From Bacteroidia bacterium (lineage in GTDB: Bacteria > Bacteroidota > Bacteroidia > Cytophagales > JAAEPT01), in the NCBI GenBank assembly GCA_030431525.1, contig JAUIJC010000002.1:62001-126000 (forward strand): a DNA stretch of 64,000 bases, given 5' to 3'. Position numbers and translations under genes: made by a program. A model generated the notes under the pieces. The model did not search any database, was not told the DNA's origin, and was given only the letters and a program-made list of their open reading frames with translations. This document shows positions 59,020 through 64,000 of the stretch, one piece after another (positions within the stretch are counted from its first letter, which is position 1; the number at the start of each line of letters is the position of its first letter).

Positions 59020-60657
59020 ATGGCTGAAGTGATGCTTATGCCCAAGTTGAGCGATACCATGACCGAAGGTGTCATCGCCAACTGGCTCATCAAGGTAGGA
59101 GAGAAGGTAAGCGAAGGGGACATTATCGCCGAAGTTGAATCTGACAAAGCTACCATGGAGGTGGAGTGCTACGAAGAAGGCACTTTGCTCTACATCGGTG
59201 CTGAGGCTGGTGATTCCATTCCAGTGAATGGCGTAATGGCCATCATCGGTGAGGAAGGCGAGGACTTCTCTTCTTTGTTGGAAGGCGGAAGCGCTCCAGC
59301 TTCTGAGGAGGCTCCTGCAGAGGAAGCGTCTGCTCCAGCAGAGGCCATTGACGTTTCAGGTATCGACGCGCAAGTGATGCGCATGCCTAAGTTGTCTGAT
59401 ACCATGACCGAGGGTGTGATCGCCAACTGGCTCATCAATGTTGGTGATACAGTGAACGAAGGTGACATCATCGCCGAGGTTGAGTCTGACAAGGCGACCA
59501 TGGAAGTGGAGTGCTACGAAGAAGGTACTTTGCTTTACATCGGTGCTGAGGCTGGTGGCAAAATTCCTGTAGATGGCATCATGGCCATCGTAGGTGCTGC
59601 CGACGCCGACTATAAGAAATTGATTGCTGCTGAGAAAGCCCAAGGTTCTGGTGCTTCTGCTCCTGCAGCTGAAAGCAAACCCGCGCCTGAGGCATCTTCA
59701 GCGGCACCCTCCACTCCTGCCGCTGCTCCAAAGATTGATAGCGGCTCTACCGCTGCGGAAGCTGATGGCCGGGTTAAAGCATCTCCTTTGGCCAAGAAAC
59801 TAGCGGCTGATAAAGGATATAAGTTGAGCGAAATTAAAGGTTCTGGTCCTGGTGGACGTGTAGTGAAGTCCGATGTAGAGAACTTCACACCAGCCGCTGC
59901 TGCTCCAGCTCCTGCTGCTGCCAGCGAGGCTAAGCCAGCTGCTGCTCCAATCGCATTGCCTACCGTTGTTGGTGAAGAGTCTTACAAGGAGGAGAACCTC
60001 TCGCAAATGCGTAAGGTGATCGCTCGTCGTTTGTCCGAGTCCAAGTTCCAAGCGCCACACTTCTATGTGACGATGGAGATCAACATGGACAAGGCCATCG
60101 AGGCGCGTAAGTCCATGAACGAAATCTCTCCTGTGAAGATTTCCTTCAACGACATGGTGGTGAAAGCTACTGCGGTTGCATTACGCAAAAACCCAGCTGC
60201 TAACTCTATGTGGTTGGGTGACAAGATTCGCTACAACGATCACGTACATATCGGTGTTGCCGTTGCTATTCCTGACGGTTTGGTGGTACCAACCATCAAG
60301 TTCGCCGATTCTAAGACACTTTCTCACCTCTCTGCTGAGGTGAAGGAGTTGGCTGGAAAAGCGAAGAACAAGACCTTGGGTGCCAACGAAATGGAAGGTT
60401 CTACCTTCACTATCTCCAACTTGGGTATGTTCGGTGTTGAGGAGTTCACTGCTATCGTGAACCCACCAGCAGCATGTATCATGGCTGTGGGTGGTATCAA
60501 GCAGACTCCAGTGGTGAAAGACGGTCAGATCGTTCCAGGTAACGTAATGAAAGTTACGCTTTCTGCTGACCACCGTGTAGTGGACGGCGCTGTTGCTGCT
60601 GCATTCTTGAAGGACTTCAAAGGACTTTTGGAAGACCCAGTTCGCATCTTGATCTAA
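59020..60657 (+). CDS. pdhC: Pyruvate dehydrogenase E2, dihydrolipoamide acetyltransferase
   Basis: 545 aa. Two nearly identical lipoyl domains (residues about 1-80 and 120-200), each with MPKLSDTMTEGVIANWLI and the lipoyl Lys in ESDKATMEVECYEEGTLLYI; Ala/Pro-rich linkers; an E3/E1-binding domain (VKASPLAKKLAADKGYKLSEIKGS near 248); and the catalytic core ending LSADHRVVDGAVAAAFL with His and Asp. It transfers the acetyl group to CoA. E1 and E3 genes are not in the window. Confidence 0.96.
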   Translation: MAEVMLMPKLSDTMTEGVIANWLIKVGEKVSEGDIIAEVESDKATMEVECYEEGTLLYIGAEAGDSIPVNGVMAIIGEEGEDFSSLLEGGSAPASEEAPAEEASAPAEAIDVSGIDAQVMRMPKLSDTMTEGVIANWLINVGDTVNEGDIIAEVESDKATMEVECYEEGTLLYIGAEAGGKIPVDGIMAIVGAADADYKKLIAAEKAQGSGASAPAAESKPAPEASSAAPSTPAAAPKIDSGSTAAEADGRVKASPLAKKLAADKGYKLSEIKGSGPGGRVVKSDVENFTPAAAAPAPAAASEAKPAAAPIALPTVVGEESYKEENLSQMRKVIARRLSESKFQAPHFYVTMEINMDKAIEARKSMNEISPVKISFNDMVVKATAVALRKNPAANSMWLGDKIRYNDHVHIGVAVAIPDGLVVPTIKFADSKTLSHLSAEVKELAGKAKNKTLGANEMEGSTFTISNLGMFGVEEFTAIVNPPAACIMAVGGIKQTPVVKDGQIVPGNVMKVTLSADHRVVDGAVAAAFLKDFKGLLEDPVRILI

Positions 60658-60684
60658 GCAAAATTAGATTTTGGTTATATAGGA

Positions 60685-60714
60685 AACCGCCCAAAAATTT
60701 GGGCGGTTTTTTTG
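60685..60714 (+). terminator. Terminator of pdhC
   Basis: AAACCGCCCAAAAATTTGGGCGGTTTTTTT: strong stem with a T run. Confidence 0.96.
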
Positions 60715-60745
60715 TGTTTTATTTATTTGATAGGAAACAATATTT

Positions 60746-61288
60746 ATGAAAACGATATCGCTTAAGCACTTTGCTCAATATGGGAAATTTGATTCAATTG
60801 CTATTGGTTCGTATAAATCTGATGTAATTAACCTTTTAGGTGATGATTTTGATTTCTACGATGATGGAGTAGAAACACAAATCTTAAAATATGGATGGTA
60901 TGAATTCTTTTTTTGGTCAAGTACTGAAAAGCTATTTGGTATCCAAAATGACCACCTTCAGGCTGATTGCATCAATCATGATGAAATGATTGAGTTTGAA
61001 AATCAAAAATTCAAAGTTGATAATTGGTTTTTACAAGTAGGTAAGGGGTTTACCTTTAGAGAGGTTTTATCTATTTTAGAAACCCAAAAAATTGAGTTTG
61101 AAATTACAGAATTATATGAGGATGGTCCAGGAATTATAAAATTCGCTAGTGGTGTTTATTTAGATTTTAGCGGTGACATTTCTGGTTGGGATATAGAGAA
61201 AGATCAGTGGTTGGATAAGGTTATAGATGATCAATTTGAATATTTGTTGAATGGGATAAGATTGTTTGATTTAAATAAAAATTCATGA
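60746..61288 (+). CDS. Hypothetical AT-rich protein
   Basis: 180 aa soluble, acidic, rich in Phe/Tyr/Trp (KHFAQYGKFDSIAIGSYKSD, YGWYEFFFWSSTEKLFGI, GVYLDFSGDISGWDIEKDQWL). No signal or membrane segment. The aromatic acidic style is like immunity proteins of polymorphic toxins, but no toxin is near. Composition is AT-rich compared with pdhC, which suggests a late arrival. Function not recognised. Confidence 0.65.
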   Translation: MKTISLKHFAQYGKFDSIAIGSYKSDVINLLGDDFDFYDDGVETQILKYGWYEFFFWSSTEKLFGIQNDHLQADCINHDEMIEFENQKFKVDNWFLQVGKGFTFREVLSILETQKIEFEITELYEDGPGIIKFASGVYLDFSGDISGWDIEKDQWLDKVIDDQFEYLLNGIRLFDLNKNS

Positions 61289-61297
61289 GAAAGTCTG

Positions 61298-61453
61298 ACG
61301 GTGCTTCGTTAAAGCATCGAAGTTTTTTTAAACTTTTTATCGACTCGACAGCTTCTGATGGGACTCCTGTCGCGTTTGAAACCGTAAATTGCATTTGCAA
61401 TGCTTTAGTTTAACCTGATTGGGACATTAGAAATGTTGGGACGGTTTCGAACG
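61298..61453. other. Structured spacer after the 60746 gene
   Basis: GGTGCTTCGTTAAAGCATCGAAG followed by seven T (61298-61329) looks like a weak terminator. Then CGTTTGAAACCGT (61373-61385) and ACGGTTTCGAACG (61440-61453) are an inverted pair with ATTGCATTTGCAAT between them, so the 80-base stretch can fold as a long stem. No gene in the 233-base spacer. Confidence 0.55.
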
Positions 61454-61521
61454 CTTTGCAAAAACGCCCGAGGTGGCATTAGGGAGGGCTAAGTCGTGGA
61501 AGTTGGATTTTTTAGAAAACA

Positions 61522-62289
61522 TCACTTCACCTTCCACCAAGGAACAAGCCCAAAATCAGTCAGTAACGTTGTGATCTCTCCTGTGGAATCAGTGCCGATG
61601 TAGGTGGCATAACATCCATCTCCATAACCTGTAGAGAAGGTGGCTAGTTTATGGGGACCAAAGTTTTTGATAAAGCCCAGACCATTATTCTCATTAGGAA
61701 CCTTAACGAAAGTTGATTCCCAAATGGGATGAGGCATTTTGGTGAAGGTGTGGTTTGCTACTGAATCAATAAATATTCCTGTGCCCATATCGACAGGATA
61801 GCAGTAAATTTTTGAGTCAATAAGTTCTCTTGGTACCTGACCCTGCCTACGTGCAAATTCCCACTTCATAACCTTTTTATTGGAGAATCTAATACGCGAG
61901 TAGGCGACTCTTCTGTCATTCTCAAATTGAGCTACAGCAATTTGTACTGGAAATTCCCCTTTATCGAATTGATGAATGAAGGGCTCAGCGTTGTACATAT
62001 TGATGGGGTCGCAGGCAATGATCTTTCCTGATTCTAATTTGATGTTCCCCAGCTGGTAGGCTTTCAACTTGAAGGTCCTGTCCTTGTTTGTAATGGGTTC
62101 AGGATTTTGAAAGGCAACCTCAAAAATTCGAGGGTAGACGCCTTCCTTGCTTGCCGTGTCGTTCACCTCATTGAGATCAATTGAAGCCATAAAAGTGCTT
62201 TGGTTCTTTTCTACATTTGGCTTGAGGTAATGGAAATAATAAAGAAGGGCAAGCGGAATAAATATAAGAGCGAAATGTCTGGTTTTCAT
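61522..62289 (-). CDS. DUF4241-domain protein with N-terminal membrane helix
   Basis: 255 aa from the ATG at 62289 (MKTRHFALIFIPLALLYYFH); the track start adds 76 unlikely residues. After the helix, FPVQIAVAQFENDRRVAYSRI, YPVDMGTGIFIDS and GYGDGCYATYIGTDSTGEITTLLTDFGLV match the DUF4241 pattern (GxFPVxLxVA..ERVAYARV..YGVDAGTG..GDGxYATYxG). Members are mostly cytosolic in other bacteria; the anchor here is a variation. Function unknown. Confidence 0.8.
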   Translation of the reverse strand: MKTRHFALIFIPLALLYYFHYLKPNVEKNQSTFMASIDLNEVNDTASKEGVYPRIFEVAFQNPEPITNKDRTFKLKAYQLGNIKLESGKIIACDPINMYNAEPFIHQFDKGEFPVQIAVAQFENDRRVAYSRIRFSNKKVMKWEFARRQGQVPRELIDSKIYCYPVDMGTGIFIDSVANHTFTKMPHPIWESTFVKVPNENNGLGFIKNFGPHKLATFSTGYGDGCYATYIGTDSTGEITTLLTDFGLVPWWKVK

Positions 62290-62591
62290 AGTTGAAGTCG
62301 ATAAGGTGTATGGGTTGATTAACCAAATCAATGGCGTCTCATACTTGGACAAAATTAACCTGAATTCTTCAAAATGTTTACCCATGCCAATGGTATGGTC
62401 GTCGTATTGACTCTTCCAGAATAAGAATCTACCCGTAAGTTTTTCGTCTTCGGAAATACTCATTCCGCGTATGGTGTTACCTAAATAAAACGGTTGTGAT
62501 CGAATGCTGTTTCTCAATCTTGATGGGTACTGTGATTTTGATGGTCCCCAGTCTTTTTGCTATCTTTTCCGAATCTCTAAAATCCATTTGT

Positions 62592-63413
62592 ATGAAAAAG
62601 TCAGTATTGTATCCGCTCTCAATCCTGTTTGCAGGTGGGGCGCTGTTCTCATGTGAGCTTAAAGACCAAACAACTGCAAGCGAAGCTGTTGAGGTGGCTG
62701 AGGAGTATTCATTGGTGAATAAACTTTACAATGATGCTTCCAACACTTCTGATGATGGAGTGATGACTGCGGAGGAGGATATGGAAGGTTCCAGTACGAA
62801 AAGAATTGCTGGGGAAGGGCCAACCATTACGGTTTCGCCAGCGGATCTTACCACTTTCCCAAAAAACATCACCATTGATTTTGGTCAGGAAGGCATCACG
62901 GGAGAAGATGGTGTTCTTCGTCAGGGAATTGTGATGATTGAATCCTCAGATTGGCATTCCGTTGAGGGAAGTGTGCATACTACAACGTTCAGCAACTATT
63001 ACCAGAATGGTTATAAAGTGGAGGGTACGCATGTGTCAACCAACCTCGGTAATGTGGATGCGGACAACCAAAAATTTCAGGTTGTTATTGAAGATGGAAA
63101 GGTGACTACGCCTGCTGGTGAAATCATCAATTACGAGCAAAACACCACGCGTACCCAAAAGGCTGGCGCCAGTACCAAATTGAATGTTTGGGATGATGAA
63201 TACCTTATTGAGGGCACCCAGTCTGGTATTAGCTCCAGTCAAATAGAGTACTCCATGGAAACAAAGGAGGCACTCCACTTTGTAGTCGTTCCTCGTGGCA
63301 TTGTTGCTGGAATTTTGGAACTCAACATTGGCACCATTGAGGATATCGAAATCGACTATGCAAAAAAGCAGATTACAACTGCCGATGGGAATACTTATCC
63401 ATTGGGTAATTAA
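62592..63413 (+). CDS. Lipoprotein of unknown function
   Basis: 273 aa from the ATG at 62592; the track start lies 96 bases upstream. MKKSVLYPLSILFAGGALFSC is a lipoprotein signal. The mature chain is acidic and beta-rich (TITVSPADLTTFPKNITIDF; TTTFSNYYQNGYKVEGTHVS; KITTPAGE-like VTTPAGEIINYEQNTTRTQK), similar to Bacteroidetes lipoproteins described only as hypothetical. Envelope or surface location likely. Ends in a strong terminator. Confidence 0.72.
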   Translation: MKKSVLYPLSILFAGGALFSCELKDQTTASEAVEVAEEYSLVNKLYNDASNTSDDGVMTAEEDMEGSSTKRIAGEGPTITVSPADLTTFPKNITIDFGQEGITGEDGVLRQGIVMIESSDWHSVEGSVHTTTFSNYYQNGYKVEGTHVSTNLGNVDADNQKFQVVIEDGKVTTPAGEIINYEQNTTRTQKAGASTKLNVWDDEYLIEGTQSGISSSQIEYSMETKEALHFVVVPRGIVAGILELNIGTIEDIEIDYAKKQITTADGNTYPLGN

Positions 63414-63447
63414 TTAGTTCCGTTATAGTTGAATCTTCAAGATCGTA

Positions 63448-63496
63448 AATCCCAGCTTGAGCAGTCAAAAACGATTGCTCAGGCTGGGATTTTTTG
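63448..63496 (+). terminator. Terminator of the lipoprotein gene
   Basis: AAATCCCAGCTTGAGCA and TGCTCAGGCTGGGATTTTTTG form a long stem with a T run. Confidence 0.93.
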
Positions 63497-63587
63497 TTGG
63501 TAGGGTCACAGGTCTTAATTTGGAAGACCAAGGCAAGGAAAATGACGTTCTCTTTTTTCGAGAGCAAAAACGCTTAATACTGCTTTT

Positions 63588-64000
63588 ATGAAACTTCATG
63601 TTATAGATACCGAGCTTTTCAAATTGGACGGAGGGGCCATGTTTGGCGTAGTGCCCAAGGTGATTTGGAACAAGCTGAACCCTGCTGATGAACATAACCT
63701 CTGTACATGGGCGATGCGCCTGTTGCTGATTGAGGATGGCGACCGCAAGATTTTGATTGATACAGGAATCGGTGACAAGCAAAGCGAAAAGTTTTTTAGC
63801 TACTACTATCTGGACAAGACCAATACACTGGAAAAGTCATTGACAGCTAAGGGTTTTTCTTTTGCCGATATCACGGATGTGGTCTTGACGCATTTCCATT
63901 TTGACCATGTAGGCGGTGCGGTGAAAAAGGAAGGAGAGCAGTTGTTACCTGCATTTCCGAATGCCACTTATTGGACCAGCAGGGCGCATTTGGATTGGGC
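63588..64000 (+). CDS. MBL-fold metallohydrolase, partial
   Basis: Cut by the right edge; not in the ORF track on this strand. From the ATG at 63588: MKLHVIDTELFKLDGGAMFG, WAMRLLLIEDGDRKILIDTGIGD and VVLTHFHFDHVGG, which is the HxHxDH metal motif of the metallo-beta-lactamase fold. Likely a lactonase- or hydrolase-type enzyme; the rest of the protein lies outside the window. Confidence 0.9.
   Translation, partial: MKLHVIDTELFKLDGGAMFGVVPKVIWNKLNPADEHNLCTWAMRLLLIEDGDRKILIDTGIGDKQSEKFFSYYYLDKTNTLEKSLTAKGFSFADITDVVLTHFHFDHVGGAVKKEGEQLLPAFPNATYWTSRAHLDW

Overview
The window is chromosomal DNA from a Bacteroidetes bacterium, most likely a Cytophagales-type marine or environmental species. The evidence is promoters of the TTTG-N19-TAnnTTTG type, a secreted M43 protease that appears to carry a type IX secretion sorting tail, a FecR-like/CHASE2 pair, OmpA with thrombospondin type 3 repeats, MetZ-type methionine synthesis, a menaquinone gene and A-rich rather than Shine-Dalgarno-like translation starts. 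No tRNA, rRNA, CRISPR array, transposase or integrase was seen.

Layout. 1-1435: end of a TlpA-like thioredoxin and a ROK sugar kinase. 1665-7297: methionine/folate operon with promoter, SAM-I riboswitch, methionine synthase split into two genes (with a four-helix-bundle gene and direct and inverted repeats inserted between the halves) and metF. 7321-8984: an AT-rich two-gene cassette (DUF2806-like and an AbiC-like membrane protein) bounded by imperfect inverted repeats. 9085-16813: secreted protease, PhoH, TfoX-C protein, MetZ, OsmC, OmpA and a lipoprotein superoxide dismutase. 16903-31252: LytTR regulator, tiny membrane and lipoprotein genes missed by the ORF track, FecR-like/CHASE2 pair, MeaB, an SLC12-like transporter, MsrB, an ABC permease, TsaE and alanine dehydrogenase. 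31368-35004: MATE pump, a predicted small RNA with its own promoter and terminator, then the RtcB-PrfH ribosome/RNA repair pair. 35247-43412: polysaccharide sugar-nucleotide genes (reductase, WecA-like transferase, aminotransferase, dehydratase), a GAF sensor and a glycosyltransferase. 43703-44391: AT-rich Cas2/SinR-like plus two-helix membrane protein. 44528-46050: pirin and MarR, each preceded by a GTTGTT/AACAAC palindrome. 47015-55799: heavy-metal (probably copper/silver) handling: HMA-MauE-like fusion, HYC_CC_PP protein and CusA-CusC-CusB efflux. 56168-64000: MenF, hotdog thioesterase, histidine phosphatase, pyruvate dehydrogenase E2, immunity-like orphans, a lipoprotein and the start of an MBL-fold hydrolase.

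A striking property of the window is its load of short palindromic dispersed repeats: a GTAC family (five sites), a CCACAGAG...CTCTGTGG family (five sites), GCCCTGTAAGGGC (two), TCTAATCTCTAAAGTCT (two) and others. They sit in spacers, supply stop codons to several genes, and in the cus operon lie in frame inside two coding regions; in the cusC-like gene one separates the start codon from the signal peptide. The candidates for undescribed biology are the inverted-repeat cassette at 7321-8984, the four-helix-bundle insertion in metH, the small RNA upstream of rtcB-prfH, and the Cas2-like pair at 43703-44391. All functions are inferred by reading; no database search was run.
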